Shown here one piece after another: positions 14,334 to 22,505 of a stretch of 27,700 nt of DNA. Source of the DNA: a virus; the IMG/VR virus record IMGVR_UViG_3300002138_000025, positions 1-27,700 of that record. One strand, 5' to 3'. Numbering within the stretch: position 1 is the first letter of the stretch; each line of letters opens with the position of its first letter. Both the position numbers and the translations under genes were made by a program. Below the pieces are notes generated by a model, which was not told the origin of the DNA, searched no databases, and saw only the letters and a list, made by a program, of their open reading frames with translations.

Positions 14334-16622
14334 TTACAACTTGCAACTTTCGCAATCTTCTTCATCGTCGGATACAGAATCGTCATTAATAATAGGATCT
14401 TCTTTCATTTCACCAGAACCATCAAATGTATTAAAGTAATACAACTGTTTTCCACCATACTTATAAAACATTATCAAGTGCTTTATCATCTCAGACATTG
14501 GTACTTTATGTTCAGGGTAGTTCTCAGGGTTGTATGATGTATTAACTGATATACCTTGATCGATATATTTTTGCAATACAGCACATATCTTTAAATAGCC
14601 TTCTGGAGATTTTTGGTCCCACAATAAATCATATCTATTTTTTAAGTGGTGGATACCAGGAACTACTTGAGCCATGATACCATCTTTTGATTGTTTATAT
14701 GAAACTAATGCACGAGGTGGTTCAATACCATTTGTAGAGTTGCTAATTTGTGCAGATGTTTCCGCAGGCATCAATGCCATCAAGGTTGAATTACGAATAC
14801 CCGTCATCATTAATTGTCCACGTAAACCAGACCAATCCATACTCAAGGGTCTTGATACTAACTCATCAACTTCTTTTTTATATGTATCTACTGGACATAT
14901 TCCAAGTCCATATTTCGTTTCGTGGTTTTTTGGTATCTTACCCTTTTCTTTTGCGAGATCAGCAGATGCTTTAATCAAATAGAATGACCATGCTTCAGCA
15001 AACTTATCCACAGTCTCTAATGAATCTTCATCATACTTTAATCCACGTTTTGCAAGGAAAAAAGCAAAATTGATAATTCCTACACCAAGTGGCCTTCTGT
15101 TTTTTGTGCTTTGTTCTGCAGCAAGTACGGGGTATGCTTGGTAGTCGAGTAGTTCATCAAGTGCCCTAACTGTAAGGTCGCAGTACTTTTCAAACTCTTT
15201 CGTTTCGTTAATGAGCCCCCAGTTAATTGCTGACAAAGTACACAGACTGATTTCTCCATTCGAATCCTCCGAATTAATTAATGGTTTAGTTGGCAAATTG
15301 ATCTCGGTACAGAGGTTGGACATTCGGATAGGTGCAACAGAGGGATCAAATGCACCATGATCATTTGCATGATCTACGTTCATCAAATAGATCCGCCCAG
15401 TATCCTTACGTTCTGTTAGGAAACTGCTGAACAGTTCCAATGCTGGAATAGTTTTTTTACGAAGGTTTGTACTAGATTCATATTTAAGATAAAGTTCTTT
15501 AAACTTAACCTGATCAGAATAAAATGCATCATATAGATCAGGAACATCATTAGGGGAAAATAAAGTTATAACACCACCAGTAATTAGACGCTCATACATC
15601 AACTTATTAAACTGGAAAGCATAATCCATATGGCGAACTCGGTTTTCTTCAGTACCCTTATTGTTTTTTAATACAACAAGGTTCTCGAACTCCAAGTGCC
15701 AAGCAGGAATATAAATTGTTGCTGCACCACCTCTCACGCCACCTTGAGAACACGATTTTACAGCAGACTGAAAATATTTAAGAAAAGGGATAAGGCCAGT
15801 GTGTACGATACTACCGTCGCCAATATTAGAACCAATAGACCTAATACTCCCAACTCCAATTCCGATCCCAGCTTTCTTAGAAATATACCTAACGATAGAG
15901 GTAGCGGTAGAGTTGATGGAATCCAGACTATCACCTGACTCAATAAGGACACAACTTGAAAACTGACGAGTAGGGGTACGGACAGCAGCCATAATAGGGG
16001 TTGGAAGAGAAATATAAAAAGTAGAGATTGCATCGTAATATTCTTTAACATATTTTAATCTAGTTTCTTTGGGGTATGATCCAAATAGAGTAGCAGATAT
16101 CATAATATAAAGCATTTGAGGAGTTTCGTATAACTGTTTAGTGTTACGATTCTGTACCAAATACTTGCCACGAAATTGTTCCATACCTACAAATGTGAAT
16201 GAGAAATCACGTTCGTGTTTAATATAGTTATTTAATGTTTCGATTTCATTTTCACTATACTTATTTAAAATATCTCTATCATACACGCCACGTTCAACAT
16301 TAGTATCAATTAATTTAGATAAACTCCAAGGGTCAAACTCACCATATACTTCTTTACGAATTTTATAGTTTACCAAACGTGCTGCCACGTACTGATAGTT
16401 TGGGGATTGTTCAGATATCAATTCAGATGACGATTTGATCACCAATTCATGTATACCTTCAGTGGTCATACCATCATGAATCTGAATATTCGCACGAAGT
16501 TCTATCTCACTAATAGATACTCCATTAATCTCATTTGTAGCCCATTCCAACACTTTATGAATCTTATTAACGTCAAAGGGTTCTTTGACCCCATTACGTT
16601 TAACTACAGTAATTTTATCCAT
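14334..16622 (-). CDS. nrdA: Ribonucleoside-diphosphate reductase class Ia, alpha subunit
   Basis: The protein has 762 aa. The N-terminus holds an ATP-cone (VVKRNGVKEPFDVNKI), so dATP feedback control is probable. Catalytic residues: C224 (FSSCVL) and C461 (SLCTLSAIN) as the reducing pair, N436, C438 and E440 (NLCTEINLP), and the radical-transfer tyrosines Y728/Y729 (KQLYYFNT). The C-terminal C757-x-x-C760 relay thiols are present, for reduction by glutaredoxin/thioredoxin. It is the first gene of the nrdA-nrdB-grx operon and begins inside the end of a short leader ORF. Its own ribosome-binding site is weak (GGAG is 12 nt away), which points to coupling with that leader. Confidence 0.97.
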   Translation of the reverse strand: MDKITVVKRNGVKEPFDVNKIHKVLEWATNEINGVSISEIELRANIQIHDGMTTEGIHELVIKSSSELISEQSPNYQYVAARLVNYKIRKEVYGEFDPWSLSKLIDTNVERGVYDRDILNKYSENEIETLNNYIKHERDFSFTFVGMEQFRGKYLVQNRNTKQLYETPQMLYIMISATLFGSYPKETRLKYVKEYYDAISTFYISLPTPIMAAVRTPTRQFSSCVLIESGDSLDSINSTATSIVRYISKKAGIGIGVGSIRSIGSNIGDGSIVHTGLIPFLKYFQSAVKSCSQGGVRGGAATIYIPAWHLEFENLVVLKNNKGTEENRVRHMDYAFQFNKLMYERLITGGVITLFSPNDVPDLYDAFYSDQVKFKELYLKYESSTNLRKKTIPALELFSSFLTERKDTGRIYLMNVDHANDHGAFDPSVAPIRMSNLCTEINLPTKPLINSEDSNGEISLCTLSAINWGLINETKEFEKYCDLTVRALDELLDYQAYPVLAAEQSTKNRRPLGVGIINFAFFLAKRGLKYDEDSLETVDKFAEAWSFYLIKASADLAKEKGKIPKNHETKYGLGICPVDTYKKEVDELVSRPLSMDWSGLRGQLMMTGIRNSTLMALMPAETSAQISNSTNGIEPPRALVSYKQSKDGIMAQVVPGIHHLKNRYDLLWDQKSPEGYLKICAVLQKYIDQGISVNTSYNPENYPEHKVPMSEMIKHLIMFYKYGGKQLYYFNTFDGSGEMKEDPIINDDSVSDDEEDCESCKL

Positions 16623-16647
16623 TAATCCAATGCTCCATGTAATTCAT
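16615..16647 (-). CDS. Putative leader peptide ORF overlapping the nrdA start
   Basis: A 10-codon frame, MNYMEHWING followed by TAA, starts at 16647 with a strong ribosome-binding site (TTAGGAAAAATG) only about 9 nt after the predicted transcription start. Its end overlaps the nrdA ATG (16620-16622). It is long enough to load ribosomes and pass them to nrdA by coupling. Whether the peptide itself matters is not shown by the sequence. Confidence 0.45.
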   Translation of the reverse strand: MNYMEHWING

Positions 16648-16662
16648 TTTTCCTAAGTGTCT

Positions 16663-16691
16663 ATTATAACACACTATTGGGTATTTTGCAA
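16663..16691 (-). promoter_or_regulatory. Sigma70-type promoter of the nrd operon (TTGCAA-17-TATAAT)
   Basis: On the minus strand, -35 TTGCAA (16686-16691) in AACTTGCAA, a 17-bp spacer, and -10 TATAAT (16663-16668). Arms agtgt (16656-16660) and acact (16671-16675) form a short dyad centred on the -10. The predicted start is near 16656. Confidence 0.82.
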
Positions 16692-16692
16692 G

Positions 16693-17082
16693 TTAATTTT
16701 TAGTCTCAGGCATTGCACCTAACGGTTCATAATACTCTTTATATTTTGCTATTATATTGTGTTGAGTACTTATATAATTTCTAATTTCTGAAAAATTCAT
16801 ACTTAATTCTTTATAACCATCATCAGTTATTCCAAAAAGTACTACATCTACACCATCTTTTTTAAGTTTAGCAAATACTTCTTGAGCATTGTCAACAGTA
16901 ATTACCACCCATTTAGTAGGTTTTAATTTAAGTGGAGTTGGATTTGGTATGTTAAGTTTAGTCTTTTCAACGGCAACTGTTTTAACCTGAATAGGTTTAA
17001 CTGGGTCGCTAAAGAAAGATGAGAAACTAGCACAACCAGAAATGCTACTTAATAGTGTTAATGAGATTAGGACATTCTTCAT
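16693..17082 (-). CDS. Lipoprotein, candidate outer-membrane spanin (Rz1-like)
   Basis: The protein has 129 aa from the ATG at 17082, chosen because AAGGTG lies 5 nt upstream (another ATG is at 17097). Residues 1-17 form a lipoprotein signal with lipobox SISGC (C17). After a proline-rich linker comes a compact domain with TKWVVITVDNAQEVFAKLKK and DVVLFGITDDGYKELSMNFS, seen in lipoproteins of other large tailed phages. It begins inside the upstream coiled-coil membrane protein gene (38-nt overlap), the classic arrangement of i-spanin/o-spanin pairs that fuse inner and outer membranes at lysis. Function is inferred from lipobox plus context. Confidence 0.68.
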   Translation of the reverse strand: MKNVLISLTLLSSISGCASFSSFFSDPVKPIQVKTVAVEKTKLNIPNPTPLKLKPTKWVVITVDNAQEVFAKLKKDGVDVVLFGITDDGYKELSMNFSEIRNYISTQHNIIAKYKEYYEPLGAMPETKN

Positions 17083-17503
17083 TTTTTTCACCTTCATTTA
17101 ATTTAGACCCTGATGCAATTTCCATACATCTATAAGCTAATACCGTTGCATTATTAATAACTTTTTGAATGACTGCTGGTTTTTCAACTGCAAGTTTACC
17201 AAAATCTCGTACAGTACCATTCTTACTAACATTAAATTTATCATTAAGTACTTTAACATCGAGATTCTGCTTACTGATTCTATCTGCAAGTTCAGTATTT
17301 ATCTTACTGATTTGTTTTTGTTCTTCTTGGATTTGAGCAATGACTTGTTGTTGCTTTGTTATAGCGTCTTCTAAAGTCTTACTGTTTTGTTGACTGACCG
17401 CCAAGTCTGCTCTTAGGCCAGTGACATACCATAGTCCTGCTGCGATAATTGCTACAATAGCAAAAACTACGATAATTCTTATCAATTGAGTTATACCAAA
17501 CAT
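17045..17503 (-). CDS. Inner-membrane coiled-coil protein, candidate i-spanin (Rz-like)
   Basis: The protein has 152 aa. One N-terminal transmembrane helix spans about residues 5-27, then a Gln/Lys/Glu-rich periplasmic coiled coil covers about 33-95, and a short C-terminal part has two cysteines. This is the build of type II phage i-spanins. The ribosome-binding site TGGGAAAAT lies before the ATG. Preceded by a promoter (17556-17584) and overlapped by the lipoprotein gene. Other membrane-anchored coiled-coil proteins remain possible. Confidence 0.68.
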   Translation of the reverse strand: MFGITQLIRIIVVFAIVAIIAAGLWYVTGLRADLAVSQQNSKTLEDAITKQQQVIAQIQEEQKQISKINTELADRISKQNLDVKVLNDKFNVSKNGTVRDFGKLAVEKPAVIQKVINNATVLAYRCMEIASGSKLNEGEKNEECPNLINTIK

Positions 17504-17555
17504 AATATTTTCCCATTAACTAATAATAGCTACTACCCTGCTGGAGCACTATGTT

Positions 17556-17584
17556 ATTATACCATATTTACGCTATTTTGTAAA
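17556..17584 (-). promoter_or_regulatory. Sigma70-type promoter (TTTACA-17-TATAAT)
   Basis: On the minus strand, -35 TTTACA (17579-17584), a 17-bp spacer ending ATATGG, and -10 TATAAT (17556-17561). It overlaps the end of the 17764-17573 gene and precedes the spanin-like pair. Arms tatg (17550-17553) and cata (17563-17566) give a short dyad around the -10. Confidence 0.7.
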
Positions 17585-17764
17585 GGCACCAGATGCACGA
17601 CGATGCATATGTTCCATTGACCATTTAGAACGTTTGTCTTTTCTCACTCCACCTGTAACATTCATATTAACCCCGCCGGCTGCAACTGAGTTAACGGCTG
17701 CATCTTCATCTTGCCGTAATTCTTTGGGTACACCCTGATTAAGGAATTCTTTGAACGTAATCAT
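17573..17764 (-). CDS. Small protein with capsid-targeting-like N-terminus
   Basis: The protein has 63 aa. It starts MITFKEFLNQG, matching the T4-style capsid-targeting pattern shared with other proteins in this window, and continues with a Gly/Asn middle and a basic C-terminus (RKDKRSKWS, HRRAS). Basic, small and tagged would suit an internal head protein. The start overlaps the stop of the upstream gene as ATGA. Function unknown. Confidence 0.65.
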   Translation of the reverse strand: MITFKEFLNQGVPKELRQDEDAAVNSVAAGGVNMNVTGGVRKDKRSKWSMEHMHRRASGAFTK

Positions 17765-18366
17765 CTAACAATATCTCCAACAGAAATAAATATATATTGT
17801 TTAGTTGGAATATGTAGAACTTCGTAAATATTTGAACCAAACAGTGATCCAATTGGTGAAGTAAAATCTATAACCCTTATATCAGTACCCGGCCTGGCAA
17901 TAATTTCACCAGTCTTTGGCGATGCAATGTTTTCCAATAGAGTATATGTACCTTTACGTAAATCGCCATTTGATTCTATTAACCAATTGTTACCTTCGAA
18001 TATAGTTGTATCTAAATTAAGGTTATTATCATTAACGTATTTTTCCATTAATTTTGTAATTCTGGTTTCGCTCATTCCTGTCTCTTCTTTTATCAACCAT
18101 AAAGCAGAAGCCAGTGTTGCAAGGCGAGTCTTACCTATTAATGGTAGTTTATTTATTAATCGCTTCATGTTATACACTAACCTATGGAATAATGTATATG
18201 CTGATTTTTCTTCATCAGTAGTAAAGTCATTAACTTTTTTTAATTGTTTACCTTCATCATCTACTATACCTAATTTATATGCATCAGTATTCTTCCATTG
18301 TGTTACCAATAGTTTAATAAACCTGAATGTGTAAAAAAGGTCAGCACCTCTTTGAATAATCCCCAT
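17761..18366 (-). CDS. Conserved T4-like marine phage protein, unknown function
   Basis: The protein has 201 aa and starts MGIIQRGADLFYTFRFIKLL, with ANxxxYTLFHRLVYNMKRLINKLP-like helices (SAYTLFHRLVYNMKRL) in the middle and IASPKTGEIIARPG near the C-terminus. I recall this pattern as a conserved protein of T4-like cyanophages within the structural region, without a known role. It is translationally packed between its neighbours (ATG 1 nt past the previous stop, ATGA overlap with the next). Confidence 0.75.
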   Translation of the reverse strand: MGIIQRGADLFYTFRFIKLLVTQWKNTDAYKLGIVDDEGKQLKKVNDFTTDEEKSAYTLFHRLVYNMKRLINKLPLIGKTRLATLASALWLIKEETGMSETRITKLMEKYVNDNNLNLDTTIFEGNNWLIESNGDLRKGTYTLLENIASPKTGEIIARPGTDIRVIDFTSPIGSLFGSNIYEVLHIPTKQYIFISVGDIVR

Positions 18367-18738
18367 TTAAATATTCCTTAATACATTAACTACAGTTAGG
18401 TTTAACGGAGTATCTACCATTTCATCCTCTGTTATATAATTTAAATAAACTAGAAATGGTTTAATTACTGGTAGATAAATTTTTTCTAGTTTATATCGCA
18501 TCATTCTATTAGCAGGTTTAATACCAAACACATTATATATTACAATAATATGATTAAGAATTAACCTATATTGTAGATCATTATGTTCCATGTACCTATT
18601 AATTAATCTCTTTAGATACTTAAATCGGTTTAGATCAGTATAAAATTCTGATATCTCAGTACATTGAGGATTCGTATAACACTTTGCGGCGTATAGAACA
18701 AAATTTTCTTCATTCAAAACATCAAATAAATCTGCCAT
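18367..18738 (-). CDS. Conserved T4-like marine phage protein, unknown function
   Basis: The protein has 123 aa and begins MADLFDVLNEENFVLYAAKC. The pattern NPQCTEISEFYTDLNRFKYL ... NRYMEHNDLQYRLILNHIIV is the same as in a family I recall from T4-like cyanophages, always next to the previous gene. Mostly helical, no motif. GAGGAT 5 nt before the ATG is a good ribosome-binding site. Confidence 0.75.
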   Translation of the reverse strand: MADLFDVLNEENFVLYAAKCYTNPQCTEISEFYTDLNRFKYLKRLINRYMEHNDLQYRLILNHIIVIYNVFGIKPANRMMRYKLEKIYLPVIKPFLVYLNYITEDEMVDTPLNLTVVNVLRNI

Positions 18739-18753
18739 TCTATCCTCATCATT

Positions 18754-18782
18754 ATTATAGTTATAGGAACATTACCTACAAC
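18754..18782 (-). promoter_or_regulatory. Possible promoter (weak -35, TATAAT -10)
   Basis: TATAAT (18754-18759) stands 16 nt from a TTGTAG-like -35 on the minus strand, 16 nt upstream of the 18738 gene. It has neither the TTGCA -35 nor the 17-bp spacing of the main promoter family, so it is much less certain. Confidence 0.35.
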
Positions 18783-18797
18783 TACTTATACAAACTT

Positions 18798-19202
18798 TTA
18801 CAAAGTTTTTATAGACTTCACAGTAGAATTCGTAAATGATTTCTTGGTAGAATTATCTACTACTGGTTGCCTTGTAGCAATAAAGACTTTAGCTTTCATT
18901 AAATCTGTAAAAGATGTTATACGTTGTTCATTCAACATTATATCAAACCTACCACGGATTCCAGGTTTGTATGTCAATTTATTTTCTTCTTTTACAAATG
19001 AAACTTCAAATTTAGAACCATCAAAGTCAATTTCAGATTTATTAATTTCATAAGCAGATTTAACTGCTTGAATGAAAGTAGGTATTTTAGACTCTTCGAT
19101 AGTACTTGGTATCCAAGGAATTAGTTTAGGTGTAAATTTTTCACCGTTTACCATTCCAGACAATGTCTTTGACATTAGTTTTACTTCTGATTTAAAATCC
19201 AT
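18798..19202 (-). CDS. Unknown protein sharing a WxP domain with its neighbour
   Basis: The protein has 134 aa from the ATG at 19202, with AAGGA upstream. Residues about 27-70 (PKLIPWIPSTIEESKIPTFI, then QAV-K-SAYE and DGSKFEVSF) match a segment in the adjacent upstream gene product, so the two contain a related roughly 45-residue domain. The C-terminal part (RGRFDIMLNEQRITSFTD, ATRQPV) is unlike anything I know. Confidence 0.6.
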   Translation of the reverse strand: MDFKSEVKLMSKTLSGMVNGEKFTPKLIPWIPSTIEESKIPTFIQAVKSAYEINKSEIDFDGSKFEVSFVKEENKLTYKPGIRGRFDIMLNEQRITSFTDLMKAKVFIATRQPVVDNSTKKSFTNSTVKSIKTL

Positions 19203-19211
19203 TTCAATTCC

Positions 19212-20012
19212 TTACTTAGTTTTAGGTGCGACAGATTGAGACTTAACTGCCACTTCTGGTTTACCAGAATTTGGATAATCAACAATTTTCTTTTGATTGA
19301 TAGGAGTTGTCGCAAGGTGTTTAGCTTGTTCAATATCTTTATCAAAATCTGGTTTCTCAGGTGTCATATCAATTACTTCGATTTCATGGATAGCGACAAA
19401 ATCTAATTCACCATCAGATAGGTTATCACCCATCATTTGTGGTTCAGTTTTTTCTTCTAGTTTTTTAATGATAGAAGCGATTTCATCATCATCAAAACCA
19501 TTCTCACTTAGAGTAGTGATTAATTCTGAATGTACATCTTCAGCAAGTACGTAACCTTTAGAAAGATATTCCCTTTGTTTATTTTTAGGTACACGGATTA
19601 CTGGATGGGCTATACCCTTTTCATCTTTGCCTGGTTTAACAACCATAATTGTTGCATTAGCAGATTTATCAGTACGTTCTTTAACATCACTTTTGTCTTT
19701 TGTATCGTATGTTGAACTGTCGCAAGAACCTTCATGCACTTTATCACACTTCTCGCATGTAACAACAACATCTTCTTTAGTAATATTATCTACAGTTTTT
19801 TTACCCATTGTAATTTTAAACTTCTTATTTCCAATTTCAAAAGTATCTTTACCAGATTTATGTGCATTTGCGGCCGCCCCCATAAAATCGGATACATCTT
19901 CATCTTGTACCGATGCTGGAACCCAAGAAGGGCGACCAAGTTGTGTTTTTTCTTCTAAAGTTTTCTGGTTATGACCTAGAACCTTTAGGTATGCTTCTTT
20001 CATATCTATCAT
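19212..20012 (-). CDS. Unknown protein, acidic/lysine-rich, with possible capsid-targeting N-terminus
   Basis: The protein has 266 aa. N-terminus MIDMKEAYLKVLG is loosely like the capsid-targeting motif; GRPSWVPASVQDEDVSDFMG is the WxP domain shared with the neighbour. Later come a C-x-x-C plus C group (VTCEKCDKVHEGSC), a lysine/aspartate-rich middle, VIRVPKNKQREYLSKGYVL, and a disordered tail. AAGGGG before the ATG supports the start at 20012. No enzyme motif. An internal head or scaffold role is a guess from charge and neighbourhood. Confidence 0.6.
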   Translation of the reverse strand: MIDMKEAYLKVLGHNQKTLEEKTQLGRPSWVPASVQDEDVSDFMGAAANAHKSGKDTFEIGNKKFKITMGKKTVDNITKEDVVVTCEKCDKVHEGSCDSSTYDTKDKSDVKERTDKSANATIMVVKPGKDEKGIAHPVIRVPKNKQREYLSKGYVLAEDVHSELITTLSENGFDDDEIASIIKKLEEKTEPQMMGDNLSDGELDFVAIHEIEVIDMTPEKPDFDKDIEQAKHLATTPINQKKIVDYPNSGKPEVAVKSQSVAPKTK

Positions 20013-20030
20013 AGAAACCCCTTTTTATTA

Positions 20031-20357
20031 TTAACGTGTAAAAACCCATGCGATGATACTACCAACCAATGCGGTAAGACCAATCCAAAATATATTATTG
20101 ATAATTTTAACTGTTACATTATTATTATCAACCTTTCCCTCAACTATTTCCAAACGAGATTCAAGTTTTGCCAGACCATCATTCGTTCTTGCAGAATCTC
20201 TATTTAAAGAATTAACTTTTTCTTCAACTCGTGCCAATGAGACTACAGTTTCAGACAATTTATCAATCTTATATTCAATACGATCTAATCTCTTACTATC
20301 ATTAGCTAGATGCTCTTTAAATAGTTCTTGAAGTTCTATATTATTTGTATTTAACAT
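20031..20357 (-). CDS. XhlA-like coiled-coil protein with C-terminal membrane anchor
   Basis: The protein has 108 aa. A long coiled coil (about residues 15-82) ends in one transmembrane helix (about 86-106, IFWIGLTALVGSIIAWVF). This build resembles the haemolysin XhlA family, in which the protein acts with holin in lysis. It could instead be a membrane-anchored structural protein. A run of A residues precedes the ATG where a ribosome-binding site is expected. Confidence 0.6.
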   Translation of the reverse strand: MLNTNNIELQELFKEHLANDSKRLDRIEYKIDKLSETVVSLARVEEKVNSLNRDSARTNDGLAKLESRLEIVEGKVDNNNVTVKIINNIFWIGLTALVGSIIAWVFTR

Positions 20358-20402
20358 ATTTTTTTTTTTAAGTTTTTATTATTAATATCAGTTAAACTAT
20401 GA

Positions 20403-21446
20403 TCATCTTCCGACATCATTATCTTCTCTTTGAACTGACATACGAACCTTTGCAAACATTGTGTCGTCTCCAGTAACAATACCAATTAATTCATCCAATA
20501 GATCAAATAATACAGATCGTTCTGTAGGATTTGTTACATTACCCTTTTCTAAATTACCCATAGCACGAGTGATTAATGGTAATTTTGATTTATCCATTAA
20601 TCCAAATCGTACTAATTGCCTTAGACGTGCAAGTGATTTATCTTCAGATTCGTCAATCTGAATGTCTTCACTATACATTGTGCTTTTGCCGTCCATTCTT
20701 TGGCCTTGAGAAGCACTAGTGTTATGAGGGAACCCGTTTTTCTTACCGTGGTCCATAACTTTTTTACCGACTGCAGTAAGATTGCCTTTCTTATCATACA
20801 TTGTATTGACAAGTCTTTTTTCTTCAGCTGTCAACTCAGTAATAGATTCGACTTCTTCACTTACTGCTTTTTCGGACACACCTTGCTGACGAGGACCAAT
20901 TGTACCTAATTTCTTACCGCCGTTGGTAACGAGATGATTACGTCCATTTGAATTCATATTATGAACCACATCAAACCCCCCATCTGGCATTGACCATATT
21001 TCAATTCCATCCTCAGGATCACGAAATGTTTTTGCTCTATGTTTAGCATAAGCAATAGCATATTTTTTTGATTTATATTGACTTTGATACTGTCCTTCAG
21101 AAACACCTTCGTTCTTGGTGCTGACACGTTCTGCAGCACGAGTCTTGATCAGTGTAAGAGTATCTTTTTTACTATCAGGAGTTTCGTCCGGAATATTATC
21201 ATTCTTCTTATCCATTGCATCAACGTCACCGTCTGAGTCAATATCAATATTCGTCCTTGCCTTGGTAATTTGTGCTTTTATACCTTGGACTAACTCGTTC
21301 GCCAATGCAACACCATCGACCGCTGAATCGGGATTAAATCCTACCTTACCTTGACTAGGAGTGGCAGAAGCATATGCCTTTGTAGTTGCTGGTGTACCGA
21401 GTTCATTTTTCTCGTTCAACTTAGATAATAGATCTTTAAATTTCAT
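20403..21446 (-). CDS. Putative internal/head protein with EF-hand-like calcium loop
   Basis: The protein has 347 aa and begins MKFKDLLSKLNEKN (a loose form of the shared N-terminal motif). Residues 68-79 read D-I-D-S-D-G-D-V-D-A-M-D, an EF-hand/dockerin-type loop with Asp at positions 1, 3, 5 and 12 and Gly at 6, followed by DNIPDE as in thrombospondin type 3 repeats. The centre has a K-Y-A-I-A-Y-A-K-H repeat-like part and GRNHLVTNGGKK; the C-terminal about 75 residues are helical (RLRQLVRFGLMDKSKLPLI). The stop overlaps the start-side of nothing, but the gene start overlaps the nucleotidyltransferase stop (ATGA). Function unknown; head-internal is an inference from the tag. Confidence 0.62.
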   Translation of the reverse strand: MKFKDLLSKLNEKNELGTPATTKAYASATPSQGKVGFNPDSAVDGVALANELVQGIKAQITKARTNIDIDSDGDVDAMDKKNDNIPDETPDSKKDTLTLIKTRAAERVSTKNEGVSEGQYQSQYKSKKYAIAYAKHRAKTFRDPEDGIEIWSMPDGGFDVVHNMNSNGRNHLVTNGGKKLGTIGPRQQGVSEKAVSEEVESITELTAEEKRLVNTMYDKKGNLTAVGKKVMDHGKKNGFPHNTSASQGQRMDGKSTMYSEDIQIDESEDKSLARLRQLVRFGLMDKSKLPLITRAMGNLEKGNVTNPTERSVLFDLLDELIGIVTGDDTMFAKVRMSVQREDNDVGR

Positions 21447-22498
21447 TTCTTTTTCCCTTTACGTTCTTCATGCATTTTTTGCATTAATGTGGAGTATTTA
21501 TTACTATTTAGTTTTAGGCTTGCGACTGTAGTTATTGGTTTAGTTATTTTCATTTCTGAAATATTAAAAGCTCGGAGAGCGAGAACATGTTTACTATTTT
21601 GAACAGTCCCATTGTCAATTATATCTAAATCAGATTCATCAAGTTTAATTTCTTCGTTTTCTTTTAACACTTCCTCTGAAACTAATTTAACATCTGATAA
21701 CCATTTACGTTTACGATTACCATTAGTATATTCAATAAGGACATAGTTTGAACCAAGTAATACAACTTGCCCATACTGATCATCACCCTTTGACTCAACC
21801 AAATCACCCTCTTTAAATAATTCACCTCTAATATAAGATTCACGTTCTTCTGAAACGCTTTCAAGTTTGATATGTCTCCTAAAGTCATAAGACTCTTTAA
21901 GACCCATACCTTTACGAATAGCATTTAATAGTTTTTGTGCTTCTTTATATCCATTAGGCATTCCTTTAGAGAATGTCTCTAAATCATTATTGGATGCGGC
22001 TCCACGTAATTTAGAAGCAGACATACCATCCACATCATCAGAATCTGGATCACGTTCACCGGCTGATACAATTGTGATACCTTCTTTAAAGTTATAAAAT
22101 CCATGCCGACCTTTTACGCCATTGTATTTATTTAATAGTGTATCGAATTCAGAAATTCTATCTGAACCAACTACCATGCTAACTTTAGTGTAACCTTCTT
22201 CGTATAATTTATTAACTACATCGATTGCGGTCTTAATAGATTTATCTGCAATAATACTGCGAGCATGTTTAGGAAACATCTTACGCATAAATTTAATTTT
22301 TTCATCCCATCCCAAAGGGTTTTTCTTTGGATCTGATGAATGAGATGGATAAATTCTATATGTAGAACCTTTTGTTACCGATGCAACTTTATCTAGTAAT
22401 TTTTCATGCCCATTAGTTGGTGGATTGAATCTACCAAATGAAAACACAATTTCTTTAGGATTAAGAACCTCAATTATATACTCACTAAATTTTTTCAT
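21443..22498 (-). CDS. Nucleotidyltransferase (PPAT/NMNAT-like fold) with capsid-targeting-like N-terminus
   Basis: The protein has 351 aa. After the tag MKKFSEYIIEV, residues 17-170 are a nucleotidyltransferase domain: FSFGRFNPPTNGHEKLL with catalytic TNGH at 28-31, MVVGSDRISEF, and the second signature SASKLRG at 160-166. The enzyme should transfer a nucleotide from ATP or CTP to a phosphate; NMN and phosphopantetheine are family substrates, and sequence alone does not choose. Residues about 225-275 (FKEGDLVESKGDDQYGQVVL) look like a KOW/SH3-type beta domain. The protein resembles a T4-like cyanophage family. Overlaps the next gene by ATGA. Confidence 0.8.
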   Translation of the reverse strand: MKKFSEYIIEVLNPKEIVFSFGRFNPPTNGHEKLLDKVASVTKGSTYRIYPSHSSDPKKNPLGWDEKIKFMRKMFPKHARSIIADKSIKTAIDVVNKLYEEGYTKVSMVVGSDRISEFDTLLNKYNGVKGRHGFYNFKEGITIVSAGERDPDSDDVDGMSASKLRGAASNNDLETFSKGMPNGYKEAQKLLNAIRKGMGLKESYDFRRHIKLESVSEERESYIRGELFKEGDLVESKGDDQYGQVVLLGSNYVLIEYTNGNRKRKWLSDVKLVSEEVLKENEEIKLDESDLDIIDNGTVQNSKHVLALRAFNISEMKITKPITTVASLKLNSNKYSTLMQKMHEERKGKKK

Positions 22499-22505
22499 AT
22501 AGTTA

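Noticed and set aside
18786-18812. aaacttt-tac-aaagttt hairpin at the end of the 19202-18798 gene as terminator
   Set aside because: It overlaps the stop codon and is not followed by a U-run on the transcribed strand.
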